64,000 bases of DNA, from positions 1,262,501 to 1,326,500 of the forward strand of contig NZ_AP025591.1 of assembly GCF_023169945.1 (NCBI RefSeq), given 5' to 3'. The DNA is from Anaeromyxobacter oryzae (lineage in GTDB: Bacteria > Myxococcota > Myxococcia > Myxococcales > Anaeromyxobacteraceae). Below the pieces are notes generated by a model. The model saw only the letters and a list, made by a program, of their open reading frames with translations, was not told the origin of the DNA and made no database searches. Numbering within the stretch: the first letter of the stretch is position 1; the number at the start of each line of letters is the position of its first letter. Below are positions 49,796 through 58,171 of this stretch, piece after piece. The translations under genes were made by a program, and so were the position numbers.

Positions 49796-50542
49796 TCACG
49801 CCCACTCGCCGGTGAAGAGCGGGGCGACCGGGTGGTCGCGGCGGTCGAGCCCGAGCGCGCGGAACGCGTCCGGGGCGCCGCGCTCCGCGGGATCGAGGTG
49901 GATCCCGAGCTCGCCCTCGGGATCCTCGGTCGCGCCGACGAGGAGCAGCTCCGCCCCATCGCGATCGAGGTGCGCCGGCTCGACCTCGCCCCAGCGGCGG
50001 TTCCGGAACTTCTCCTGGAGCGCCCGCGGGTAGAACGCGGTCTGCTCCTCCCCGAGCCCCGCGTCGGGCCGCGGCGAGGGCCACTCCGGGTTCTTCACCG
50101 CCACCACGTAGCTCGCCTGCGTCGCGATGCCGAGCCCGCGCTGTACGTCGCCGGGCGGGTCCGGCCGGGCGAGCGCGTACGCGAGGTGGGTGTGGTCGCC
50201 GTGCCGGGCGAGGACGTACTCGCCGTCGCCCGCCGGCCGCGCCGAGGGCTGGTCGCGCTCGCCCCGCGTCTTCGTCCGGTAGCGGTATCCGCGCAGCTCC
50301 ATCTCGATGTCGCCGGGGTCGCCGGCCACCTTCGCCACCCAGGCCCAGTTCCGCTCCCGCCCCCGGCGGGCGAGCTCCGGCATCCGCTTGGCGCCGACGA
50401 AGACGAGGCGCCAGATGCGGCGACCGTCCGGCGCGAGCACGACCATGAAGCGCTGGACGTCGGCGTCGCCGCGCGGCGCGTTCCGCTCCACCCGCGGCCG
50501 GTAGAAGAAGTGGAGCTCGCCGCGCTCGAGGACCTCGGCCAT
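49796..50542 (-). CDS. Conserved protein of unknown function (248 aa)
   Basis: A soluble alpha/beta protein with GELHFFYRPRVERNAPRGD at the N-terminus, IWRLVFVGAKRMPELARRGR, HGDHTHLAYALARPDPPG and GLGIATQASYVVAVKNPE. The last part has FYPRALQEKFRNRRWGEVEPAHLD. These segments form a recognisable conserved family of unknown function in many bacteria and eukaryotes. No catalytic motif is assigned. ATG 50542. Confidence 0.7.
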   Translation of the reverse strand: MAEVLERGELHFFYRPRVERNAPRGDADVQRFMVVLAPDGRRIWRLVFVGAKRMPELARRGRERNWAWVAKVAGDPGDIEMELRGYRYRTKTRGERDQPSARPAGDGEYVLARHGDHTHLAYALARPDPPGDVQRGLGIATQASYVVAVKNPEWPSPRPDAGLGEEQTAFYPRALQEKFRNRRWGEVEPAHLDRDGAELLLVGATEDPEGELGIHLDPAERGAPDAFRALGLDRRDHPVAPLFTGEWA

Positions 50543-50620
50543 CTGCAGGAAGATGGATCCAGGCGTGGCCCGTCACACCGGGCGGCCGGGCGGGCGCCTC
50601 GAGGGCGGCGTGCCGGTTCC

Positions 50621-51295
50621 CTAGAACGCCATTCGCAGCTCGAGGCGCGGCGCGATGAGCGCGCGGGCGACGAAGTTCGTGCCCGAGCGCGCGGGCTCTC
50701 CCACGGTCTCTACGCGCCCCTCCGAGTACGTGGCCGCGATGAGCGGCGTCGCGACGCGCAGGGAGAGGCCGGAGGTGAGCTCGCGGTCCACCGCGATCCC
50801 GAGCTCCGCCCCGGCGAGCCAGCCCGTCGTCTTCTGCTCGGTCTCGGTGCCGGAGATCAACCCGCGATCGTCCATGTGGATGGACCCGCCCTCCGCGAGG
50901 ACGAGGATCGAGACGTCGACCGGGGCCGTGCTGCCGGTGACGACCCCGCGCAGCCCAGCCGTCACGAACAGCTGCTGCACGTCCGCGCGCGTCGGCCCGG
51001 TGGCCCCGGCCGGCACGTCGTCGCGCCGTTGCGAGAAGGCGCCGGAGACCCCGAAGGCGAGCCACGTTCGTCCGGAGAGCCTCCGCTCCAGCGACGCCGT
51101 GACGACTGGCAGGAGCTCCGTGACGAGGCTCGGGACCGGGATCGAGGAGAAGTAGCTCACGAACAGGCCGGACCCCAGCCCGCCGCCGAGGTTCCAGTCG
51201 GCGCGCGGCGCGGCGGCGACGGGGGTCGGTGGCTCCTGGGCGAGGGTGGTGAGCGGCGCGCAGATGAGGACGGCGAGAGCGACGAGTAGACGCAT
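50621..51295 (-). CDS. Outer-membrane beta-barrel-type protein
   Basis: The 224-residue protein has a signal peptide (MRLLVALAVLICAPLTTLAQ) and a mature part of alternating hydrophobic strands with aromatic girdles (GSGLFVSYFSSIPV, RTWLAFGVSGAFSQ, SGLSLRVATPLIAATY), ending in LELRMAF, the terminal Phe expected of an outer-membrane barrel recognised by BamA. An eight-stranded OmpW/OmpA-like barrel is plausible. GGGAGGAACACACACC precedes ATG. A sigma-54-like promoter gives a leader of about 20 bases. Confidence 0.75.
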   Translation of the reverse strand: MRLLVALAVLICAPLTTLAQEPPTPVAAAPRADWNLGGGLGSGLFVSYFSSIPVPSLVTELLPVVTASLERRLSGRTWLAFGVSGAFSQRRDDVPAGATGPTRADVQQLFVTAGLRGVVTGSTAPVDVSILVLAEGGSIHMDDRGLISGTETEQKTTGWLAGAELGIAVDRELTSGLSLRVATPLIAATYSEGRVETVGEPARSGTNFVARALIAPRLELRMAF

Positions 51296-51325
51296 GGTGT
51301 GTGTTCCTCCCTTGCGCCGGCCGGA

Positions 51326-51341
51326 TGCAACCGAAGCGCCA
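51326..51341 (-). promoter_or_regulatory. Sigma-54-type promoter of the beta-barrel gene
   Basis: On the minus strand TGGCGCTTCGGTTGCA matches 10 of 12 defined consensus positions with exact GG-N10-GC spacing. Predicted start near 51315 gives a leader of about 20 bases carrying GGGAGGA. Confidence 0.5.
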
Positions 51342-51506
51342 GGCGTTCACTCACCGGAAACCGGCGTGGAGACGCGACCATCGGGGCCGGCTCCGGTCGC
51401 TCGGCGGCGGCAGCGCGGACAATCTGGCAAACGCGCGGCGTGCACCGCGCCGCCGTCGCCACTTTGTCAACGCGCGCCGCGCCGGCCCGCTCGGGAGATC
51501 CCTACT

Positions 51507-51947
51507 TCACTTCAGCAGGTCCTTGACCACGTGCGCCCCGAGCGCGCGGAACCCCTGCTCCACCAGCGCCCGGCCGCGATCGCTCGCGAGCGTGGCCCGC
51601 ATCTGCTCCGGCGCGACGCCGATCTCGAGGTCGAGCCGGACGAGGGCCGCCGAGACCGCCGGGGTCGCGTCCGCCGCCTTCGCCTTCGCGCGCCGGGCGA
51701 CGACGCCCGCCGACAGCTTGTCCATCAGGGCGTCCTCGGTCGTCCGGGGCCCCTGCGCGTCGCGGAGCGCCGCCGAGATCCCGCCGTAGACGTCCTCGAG
51801 CGCGGCGGGGAGCTCGAGCGCGCCGGCGAGCCGCTCGGTGGCCTCGTCGTGGTCGACGCCGCGCGCGGCGGCGTAGGTGGGCGCGAGGAGGAGCACGAGG
51901 TCCTTGCGCGGGAGGACGTGCGGCAAGCGGCGGGAGAAGAGGGTCAC
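51507..51947 (-). CDS. Protein of unknown function (146 aa)
   Basis: Helical cytosolic protein with RKDLVLLLAPTYAAARGVDHDEATERL, ALEDVYGGISAALRD and a C-terminal AEQ-type helix ending GFRALGAHVVKDLLK. Start is GTG 51947. No signal peptide or domain recognised. Upstream is the MBL-fold gene 61 bases away on the same strand. Confidence 0.6.
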   Translation of the reverse strand: MTLFSRRLPHVLPRKDLVLLLAPTYAAARGVDHDEATERLAGALELPAALEDVYGGISAALRDAQGPRTTEDALMDKLSAGVVARRAKAKAADATPAVSAALVRLDLEIGVAPEQMRATLASDRGRALVEQGFRALGAHVVKDLLK

Positions 51948-52008
51948 CGGACAGTCCTACCGCACCGCGGCCCGGCGCGCAGCCGGGACCGCCGCGAGGC
52001 CTCGACGA

Positions 52009-53445
52009 TCAGCACGCGCCGTCGGGCGCGATCGCGGCGGCGCTCTGGAGCGACAGCACGAGGCCCGCCCGCGCCGCGGCGTGCAGCGCGAGCGGCCACC
52101 GCTGGGCGACGATCCCGCGCGACACCGTCCAGGGCTTCCTCCAGAGCTCCGCCGCGACGCCGCGCCACGACGCGGCGGTGCGCGGGCTCAGCAGGCGGAG
52201 CAGCCCGAGCACGTCCCGGAGCTCGTCCGGGTGGCGCAGGTGCGCCACCGCCCCGCAACCGATGGTGATCGACTCCGTCCCGTAGGGCTCGTCGAGCACA
52301 GCCCGGAGGATCTGCGCCCGGAGCTCGAGGGCGCCCGAGCCCTCGCGCGGCGCGCGGACCCGGGCGCTCGCGCTGCCCGAACCCGCCCGGATCCGGATCG
52401 CGGCGCCGGGCGCGTCCCGGAGCCGCAGGTCGAGGTCGAGCGGCCGCGCCCGCGCGCCGCCGCTCGCCGCGAGCCGTTCCTCGACCCGCGCGGCCAGCTC
52501 GCCGAGCGCGCCCGCCGAGAGGGGTGCCAGGGTCGCGACGCGACCGGCCGCGTCGCGCAGCTCCCCCTCCGCGCAGGCGCGCTCGAGCTCCTCGCGCGTC
52601 GGACGCGACCGCCCGCCCGGGTGCACCGTCGCGCCGTCGACCACGTCCCCCGGCGCGAGCAGGCGGCAGGCGCTCGCGCGCGCGGGGCCCGCGCGGCGCG
52701 CGAAGATCGCGTCCGGTCCGGGCGCCTCGAGCTTCACCTCGTTCACCCACCGGAGGTGCGGCTCCAGCAGCACGAACGACGCCGCGAAGGCGCAGGCGAG
52801 CCGGGGCGAGAGGCGGCGCACGATGTCGGCGAACCGCTCCGCGAGGAGCTCCTCGCGCCGGGCCGCCGCGGCGCGATCGTCCTTGCCCGGCAGCCGCAGG
52901 CAGTTCGGGAACCACGACGCGCCGCCGAACCCGACGAACAGCGCGTCGATCCGCGGGTGGTTCCGGCGGAGGAGGTTGCAGAAGTGCTCCGCCACGACCG
53001 CCGGCGCGGCGTGCAGCGCGTCGTTCGCGTTCACGAGCACCTGCTCGCCGTCCTCGACGACGAGCATCGAGTCGGTCGCGTTCACGTAGCAGGTGGCGGT
53101 GACCCCGTCCGCGAGCGCGATCCGCTGGCCGTGGCGCATCGCGACGACGCGCTCGAACCCGAGCGACGCGACGTACGCGTCCATGCCCCCCGAGACGAAC
53201 GCGGGCACGAGGACCATTGCGTCGCGCCGGATCCCGGCGAGCGTCGGGGCGTGCAGGTGATCCTCGTGGCCGTGCGACAGGTACAGGACCTCGATCCGCC
53301 TCGCGGCGAGCCCGTCGGGAGCCGGCGTCGGCCAGGGGTGCCACTGATCGGTGTACGCCGGCCCCGCCCACCAGGGATCGCTGACGATCCGGATGCCCCG
53401 GACCTCCGTCTCGAGGCACGCGTGCCCCACGAAGCGCGTGAGCAT
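52009..53445 (-). CDS. Two-domain UlaG-like metallo-hydrolase
   Basis: The 478-residue protein starts with a metallo-beta-lactamase domain (about 1-230): RFVGHACLETEVRG, SDPWWAGPAYTDQWHPWP, the metal loop SHGHEDHLHAPTLAGIRR, and FVGFGGASWFPNCLRLPG. The C-terminal 240 residues (from about 235) form a separate domain unknown to me, with DLDLRLRDAPGAAIRIRAG and YGTESITIGCGAVAHLRH. The layout resembles PhnP/UlaG-related proteins with appended binding domain as in CMP-sugar-hydroxylase-like enzymes, but lacks a Rieske motif. CGGGGGGAAGAC precedes ATG 53445. Downstream the 146-residue protein may be cotranscribed. Confidence 0.75.
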   Translation of the reverse strand: MLTRFVGHACLETEVRGIRIVSDPWWAGPAYTDQWHPWPTPAPDGLAARRIEVLYLSHGHEDHLHAPTLAGIRRDAMVLVPAFVSGGMDAYVASLGFERVVAMRHGQRIALADGVTATCYVNATDSMLVVEDGEQVLVNANDALHAAPAVVAEHFCNLLRRNHPRIDALFVGFGGASWFPNCLRLPGKDDRAAAARREELLAERFADIVRRLSPRLACAFAASFVLLEPHLRWVNEVKLEAPGPDAIFARRAGPARASACRLLAPGDVVDGATVHPGGRSRPTREELERACAEGELRDAAGRVATLAPLSAGALGELAARVEERLAASGGARARPLDLDLRLRDAPGAAIRIRAGSGSASARVRAPREGSGALELRAQILRAVLDEPYGTESITIGCGAVAHLRHPDELRDVLGLLRLLSPRTAASWRGVAAELWRKPWTVSRGIVAQRWPLALHAAARAGLVLSLQSAAAIAPDGAC

Positions 53446-53537
53446 GTCTTCCCCCCGGAGGACGGTCGTGTGTGCCCGGCTCCCACGCAACGGCTCTTGG
53501 TGGGACCGTCCGTGCGGGCGGTCCGGGGCGGGGGCGG

Positions 53538-54068
53538 TCAGAGCCCCTCGGCCGGAGCCGAGAGCCTGACCTCGACGTCGGGCTTCACGCGGAGCGCGCC
53601 GAGCATCGCGCGGTACGGCGCGATGCCGAAGTCGGGCTGGTGGAGCCGCGCCGCCGCGAGGACCCGCTCGCCCGCGCGGCGCACCGGGACCATGAGCGGT
53701 CGCGTGACGCCGGCGAGCGCCAGCGCGCCGCGGACGTCCCACCCGCCTTCCCGCGGCGCGACGGCCGTCGACTCGAACCGGAGCTCCGGGAACCGGCGGA
53801 CCCGCAGCACGGCGGAGGCGATCGCGTCCTCGATCTCCGCGACGTCCCGCGGCCGGAGCGCCCCCGGCAGCGGCCGGCCGTCGCGGACCGCGCTGGCGAC
53901 GCGCAGCGACGCCGGATCGAGCCGCGCCACGACCGACGGCGCCGCCGGATCGATGGCGAGCTCGAACGCGGTCACGCGCAGCACGAGGTCGTGCCCCACG
54001 GCGGAGAGGAGGCCCTCGCGGAACACGAGCACCTCGACGGTCGCGCGGTCGGGCCCGAGGACGATCAC
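53538..54068 (-). CDS. YceI-like lipocalin-fold protein
   Basis: The 176-residue protein matches the YceI family: TVEVLVFREGLLSAVGHDL at the N-terminus, VARLDPASLRVAS, AIASAVLRVRRFPELRFES and ALALAGVTRPLMVPV. YceI proteins are eight-stranded barrels binding isoprenoid quinones or other lipids. No signal peptide is visible, unlike E. coli YceI, so this one is probably cytosolic. GTG 54068 overlaps the stop of the Gre-family gene as GTGA, an unusual and fixed pairing. Confidence 0.8.
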   Translation of the reverse strand: MIVLGPDRATVEVLVFREGLLSAVGHDLVLRVTAFELAIDPAAPSVVARLDPASLRVASAVRDGRPLPGALRPRDVAEIEDAIASAVLRVRRFPELRFESTAVAPREGGWDVRGALALAGVTRPLMVPVRRAGERVLAAARLHQPDFGIAPYRAMLGALRVKPDVEVRLSAPAEGL

Positions 54069-54568
54069 GGCGTCCGCCGGACGTCGACGACCGTGAGCGT
54101 CCGCGTGCCGCCGGGCCGCTCGACCTCGACCTCGTCGCCGCGCGTGCGCCCGAGCAGCGCGCGGGCGACCGGCGCGTGCACGCTCACGAGGCCGCGGCGC
54201 GGATCGACCTCGTCCGGGCCGACGATGCGCCACGTCGAGGTCGCGCCCGCCTCGTCCTCGACCGTGACCCACGTCCCGAACGCGACGGTCCCCTCCGGCG
54301 CCGCGTCGGGCGCGAGCACGGTCACGGCCGCGAGGGTCGCCTCGACGAGGGCGGCGCGCCGGTCCAGGTCGGCGACCCGCGCCGGCCGCTCCGTCGCGGG
54401 GAGCGCCGCGGCCGCCGCACGCTCGCCCGCCAGCCGGGAGAGCTCGGCCCGGAGCGCCGCGTGCCCCTCGGGCGTGACGTAGCGGACCTCGCCCGGCGCG
54501 AGCCGCGGCCCGGGCCGCGCCGGCGGCGCGAGGTCCGGGGTCTCCTCGCTCGTGAACGCCTTCGACAC
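54065..54568 (-). CDS. Gre-family transcription factor lacking the catalytic acidic tip
   Basis: The 167-residue protein has an N-terminal helical hairpin (about 28-78, RYVTPEGHAALRAELSRLAG then DLDRRAALVEATLAAVTVL) and a C-terminal FKBP-like GreA/GreB domain (about 90-165, VAFGTWVTVEDEAGATSTWR, GDEVEVERPGG). Compared with GreB, the hairpin is about 14 residues shorter and the tip motif with conserved acidic residues (DLSENA or DRSENA) is absent, replaced by ATERPARVA. Such a protein could bind the secondary channel of RNA polymerase without stimulating cleavage. GTG 54568 start. Coupled to the YceI-like gene. Confidence 0.75.
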   Translation of the reverse strand: MSKAFTSEETPDLAPPARPGPRLAPGEVRYVTPEGHAALRAELSRLAGERAAAAALPATERPARVADLDRRAALVEATLAAVTVLAPDAAPEGTVAFGTWVTVEDEAGATSTWRIVGPDEVDPRRGLVSVHAPVARALLGRTRGDEVEVERPGGTRTLTVVDVRRTP

Positions 54569-54695
54569 GAACGGATCGTAGCGCCTCCAGGGCCGCGGCG
54601 CTCCGGCGTGCGCTGCCGCTCGCCCCGCGCCTGTCGAGGGCGAATCGCCGGGCGCGTCCGTGGTTCGACGGGCTCACCGCGAGCGGGCGCTGCCC

Positions 54696-56447
54696 TCACG
54701 GCCCGCCGACCACGAACAGCCGGCCGTCGTTCTGGGCGTACACGCGGCCGGCCGCGTCGAGGCTCACCGGCGTGTACGCCGCGCCGAGCGCCTGCTGGAG
54801 GAAGATGCGGTCCCGCACCGCGCCGCCGGGACGGATCGCGTACAGGTTCCCGTCCTCGCTGTTCGCGTACACCACGCCGTCCCGGTCCACCGCGACCGCG
54901 TTCACGCACCACTCGAAGCCGCGCGGGTGCTGGCCGTCGTCCGCGCACGGCACCGAGCCGTCCGCGCTCCGGCTGCACGCGCGCGTCTCCGTGCTCGTGA
55001 ACCGCCACTCCGGCGCGAGCGCCGCGTCGAGCTGCGTGATCCGGTACGGGCCGCCGGGATAGTCGTTGTCCTTGAGCACGATCGAGAAGGTCCCGCCGTG
55101 CGCGAACACCGCCGGGGTGATGTCCCAGCCGAAGTCGTACGTCCCGAGCGGCGCGCCGTCCGCGCCGAGCCGGAACAGGTGCCCGCGCTCGCCGTTGTAC
55201 GCCGTGTACGCACCGTAGAGGACGCCGCCGTCGGGGAGCGCGACGGGCGAGCTCGTGGACTGGTCGAGCGCGAGGCCGGACGGCGCCGCGTTCGTCTCCG
55301 GATCGACGCCCTGCGCCGTGCCGGGGCGGCACGCGTCCGGTCCGGTGCCGTAGGGGACGCGGACGCCGCATCCGTCCGCGAGCCGGTGCGCGAGGGACGT
55401 CGCCCACCGCGGGGCGAGCTCGGGCGTCACCGCCACCACGAACGCCGTGCGCGCGGCCCGGTGCGCGCGCGAGATCACGAACACCGTCCCGTCCGCGCCG
55501 ATCGCCGGGGCGGCGTTCACCTGCGGCCGCTGCGCGCCGCACCGGATGGTCCGGGTGGGCAGCGGCGCGCCGGTCGCGTCGACCGGCGGCCACGGGGGCG
55601 GAGCGCTCGAGGCGTAGGCGGTCTCGCACGTGTCGCCCGGGGTCGGCGCGCCCGGGACCAGGTCCGCGAAGCGGGCGACGCGGAACGTGCCGTCCGGGCG
55701 GACCTCGCAGAGGAAGCCATCGGCGTCGCGCCCCGAGTCGCCCCACGGGTCCACGGGGTCGAGCCGGATCCCGGTGTACCAGGCGTTGCCCGCGGCGTCG
55801 GCCGTCACCGGGCCCGCCACGTAGGTGTCGGGATCGTCCCCGAGCGGCGCCACCGTGCGGACGAGCTCGCCGCTCGCGCGGTCCACGAGGTGCAGCGTGC
55901 CCCGCGCTCCGGGGACCGCCACGAGCGAGCCGGCGGTCCCGACCAGCGCGGCGTGGAACACCGGCTCCCAGCCCGCGAGCGTCGGGCCGTCCGGCGGCGG
56001 CTTCCAGTCGGACTCGAAGGCCCAGACTGCCCCGAGCGCCCCGCCCTGCCACCGCCAGCCGCGCTCGCCCCAGGTCTGCGTCGCCCACGCGGCGGGGCCG
56101 CAGGCCGGGCCCGGCGTGCCGGGCGGCGTGCATGCGACGTACGGGCCGGACTTGTGCTCGACGATCACGTCGTCGCCCGCGACGAGCGGCGTCTGGTAGT
56201 GAACGAGGAGATCCCCGCCGGACTCCGCCTTCTCGGCCTCCACCGAGTCGTCGACCTGCGCCGTCAGGAGGATCCTCGAGAGCGGCGCCCCGCGGGCGCA
56301 GGTGGTGCCCCCGTGCCCGGGGCCGAGCGACCACTGGGGCCACTCCGCGGCGCCCGCGCACTGGAGCTCCGGCGTGGGCGCCCCGCGGCGGCTGGTGTGG
56401 CACGCGACGCCGGCGACGACGAGTACGAGCGCGAGGCGGGAGCGCAC
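54696..56447 (-). CDS. Large lipoprotein with beta-propeller-like repeats
   Basis: The 583-residue protein has a signal peptide with lipobox VAGVAC (Cys16). The mature part contains at least six spaced repeats of the type DxxGxxY/W followed by a strand (AAGNAWYTGIRLDPV, ADGTVFVISRAHRA, PDGGVLYGAYTAYNG, RDGVVYANSEDGNLYAI, AAGRVYAQNDGRLFVVG), as in PQQ-like or related propellers. It also has several cysteine pairs, such as CTPPGTPGPACG. No quinone ligand is identifiable. Myxobacterial surface lipoproteins of this kind are common and uncharacterised. GTG 56447 start; TATGAG lies 6 bases upstream. Confidence 0.75.
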   Translation of the reverse strand: MRSRLALVLVVAGVACHTSRRGAPTPELQCAGAAEWPQWSLGPGHGGTTCARGAPLSRILLTAQVDDSVEAEKAESGGDLLVHYQTPLVAGDDVIVEHKSGPYVACTPPGTPGPACGPAAWATQTWGERGWRWQGGALGAVWAFESDWKPPPDGPTLAGWEPVFHAALVGTAGSLVAVPGARGTLHLVDRASGELVRTVAPLGDDPDTYVAGPVTADAAGNAWYTGIRLDPVDPWGDSGRDADGFLCEVRPDGTFRVARFADLVPGAPTPGDTCETAYASSAPPPWPPVDATGAPLPTRTIRCGAQRPQVNAAPAIGADGTVFVISRAHRAARTAFVVAVTPELAPRWATSLAHRLADGCGVRVPYGTGPDACRPGTAQGVDPETNAAPSGLALDQSTSSPVALPDGGVLYGAYTAYNGERGHLFRLGADGAPLGTYDFGWDITPAVFAHGGTFSIVLKDNDYPGGPYRITQLDAALAPEWRFTSTETRACSRSADGSVPCADDGQHPRGFEWCVNAVAVDRDGVVYANSEDGNLYAIRPGGAVRDRIFLQQALGAAYTPVSLDAAGRVYAQNDGRLFVVGGP

Positions 56448-56534
56448 CGCCGCCTCATAGCGTCCACGTCGGCGGGGCGCCGCGCGGGTGGCCCGCCGGC
56501 GACGGCGCCCCCGCGCGTGGCGCTGGGTACCCGG

Positions 56535-57263
56535 TCAGTCCCAGATGAGGAACAGCGTCCGCTTCCGCCCGATGAGGTCGGCGAGGCCGGCCGTCGGATC
56601 GGAGTGGCCGGACACGAGGTCCGGCGCGAACTTCGCCGCGCGGTGCGCGAGGGCGACGGGGTCCTTCGGCTCGCGCTCGAAGCGCCCGGCGACGAAGTCG
56701 CTCCCGATCTCGAGCAGCTCGAACGCCTCGTCGCGCTCGAGCGCGTGGAGCCACTGGATGATCTGCTCCGTCGTCACGCCGTGACGGTGACCCGAGGTGC
56801 CCATCCGGCGGATCACGAGGTCCGGGTCGGATGTCGGCATGAGGCCGATGCGGTCCTTCTCGCCCGGGAGCCCGTACGCGCGCTCGTAGCGGAACAGGTA
56901 GATGCCGGCCTTGCGGAACGGTCCGTGGCTCCCGGCCAGGAGCCGCGACGCGACGTGGGGCTCGAGCGCGAACGCGCGGCCCGCGGACAGGGGGATCTTG
57001 ATGCCGGCCTCGGTCTCGATGACCTCGCCCTCCGTCCCGGTCGCCGCCTCGACCGCGGCGATGGCCGCAGCGAAGTCCTTCGGCGCCGGCAGCACGATGG
57101 CGTCGTCCGCCCCGGCCGCGGGTGCGGCGACCAGCGCCGGACCGGCGCGAGCGACGAGCGGCGCGCTCGCGAGGGCGAGGACGAAGGCAGTGCGGCGCCC
57201 GGTCTGGACGGCATGTGCGACGGATCGAGCGACGATCGACCGCAGACTGTTCGAGTGCGACAT
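56535..57263 (-). CDS. Exported DUF4253 protein
   Basis: The 242-residue protein has a basic N-terminus and hydrophobic helix (TAFVLALASAPLVARAG) that looks like a signal peptide, then two parts. The C-terminal 100 residues fit DUF4253: TEQIIQWLHALERDEAFELL, GSDFVAGRFEREPKDPVALA and the terminal RKRTLFLIWD. DUF4253 proteins are usually cytosolic and often found with polymorphic-toxin loci; an exported one is unusual. GGAGGGAGCCCCGT precedes ATG 57263. Function unknown. Confidence 0.7.
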   Translation of the reverse strand: MSHSNSLRSIVARSVAHAVQTGRRTAFVLALASAPLVARAGPALVAAPAAGADDAIVLPAPKDFAAAIAAVEAATGTEGEVIETEAGIKIPLSAGRAFALEPHVASRLLAGSHGPFRKAGIYLFRYERAYGLPGEKDRIGLMPTSDPDLVIRRMGTSGHRHGVTTEQIIQWLHALERDEAFELLEIGSDFVAGRFEREPKDPVALAHRAAKFAPDLVSGHSDPTAGLADLIGRKRTLFLIWD

Positions 57264-57446
57264 ACGGGGCTCCCTCCGGGAGCCATCGTATGCGGCAATT
57301 CGTCGTTGCCCAAATACCGGGAGTCGATTCCACGTGCCTCGACCACGGGACGGCATCGACGCACCGCAGCGGCGCCAGCACTGGCGCGGCCTTGAGGCAT
57401 CGCTCCCCGCTCGGTAGCGTCGATGTCCCACATCCCCGGAGGCGCG

Positions 57447-57911
57447 ATGCGCCGATCTCGCGGTCTCGTCACGTTGCTCCTGGTCGCAGCCGGGCTCGCC
57501 TGCGCCGCTCCCCGCGTCGCTGCGCCGCCAGCGCAGCCCGACGGGGACCGTGCCGGGCCGGCCGTGCCCGCCTCCGTCGCGGTCGTGCAGCGGCAGCTCG
57601 AGGCGTACAACGCCCAGGACCTCGACGCCTTCGTCGCGACGTACGCGGACGACGTCGTGATCACGAGCGCGAGCACCGGCCAGACGCTCGCGTCCGGCAA
57701 GGAGGCGCTGCGGCAACGGTACGGAACGATGTTCCAGCGGTTCCCGAGGAACCGCTGCCGCGTCGTCGAGCGGCGGGTCGAGGGGGACCGTGTCGTGCTG
57801 GATCACGAGATCATCACCGGACGATCTCCGGAGCACCCCGACCCGTGGGACGTGGGGTGGGTACGTTACGAGGTCGAGGGCGGCCTCATCCGTCGCGTCG
57901 AGCTGCCCTAG
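57447..57911 (+). CDS. SnoaL/NTF2-like lipoprotein
   Basis: The 154-residue protein has a signal peptide with lipobox GLAC (about Cys18) and an NTF2-like cone-shaped domain: VVQRQLEAYNAQDLDAFVATYADDVV, GKEALRQRYGTMFQRFP and VGWVRYEVEGGLIRRVEL. SnoaL-like domains bind small hydrophobic ligands or act as isomerases; the active-site acid is not obvious. ATG 57447 has CGGAGGCGCG; an ATG at 57423 is possible. Envelope-attached small-molecule binder is the best inference. Confidence 0.75.
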   Translation: MRRSRGLVTLLLVAAGLACAAPRVAAPPAQPDGDRAGPAVPASVAVVQRQLEAYNAQDLDAFVATYADDVVITSASTGQTLASGKEALRQRYGTMFQRFPRNRCRVVERRVEGDRVVLDHEIITGRSPEHPDPWDVGWVRYEVEGGLIRRVELP

Positions 57912-58155
57912 GCGCCCGTGGAGCTGGCCTGGCATCAGGGCGTGCCAGCGGACAGCGCCACGGACGAGCGGGCGAGGCCAGGCGCCGAGCGATGCACGCC
58001 GGATCGGGCGCTCGGCGGCGGCCTGCTCGCCCGGGCGGCACGCGCAGCGGAGGCGAGCAGGTCGTGCTCGCCGCACGGGCACCGGCTGCAGCGCTCGGCA
58101 TGGCCCGCCGCGTTTCCGCCGTCCGGCGCGGCCGTGCCGTGGGCGGGGATCAACA

Positions 58156-58171
58156 TGGCAAGGGAGTTGCT
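58156..58171 (+). promoter_or_regulatory. Sigma-54-type element before the ACT-domain gene
   Basis: TGGCAAGGGAGTTGCT matches TGGCACG-N4-TTGCW at 11 of 12 defined positions with exact GG-N10-GC spacing. The predicted start, near 58182, lies only two bases before ATG 58184. The same bases also serve as a ribosome binding site (AAGGGAG) for GTG 58172, so one of the two readings is probably accidental. Confidence 0.4.
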
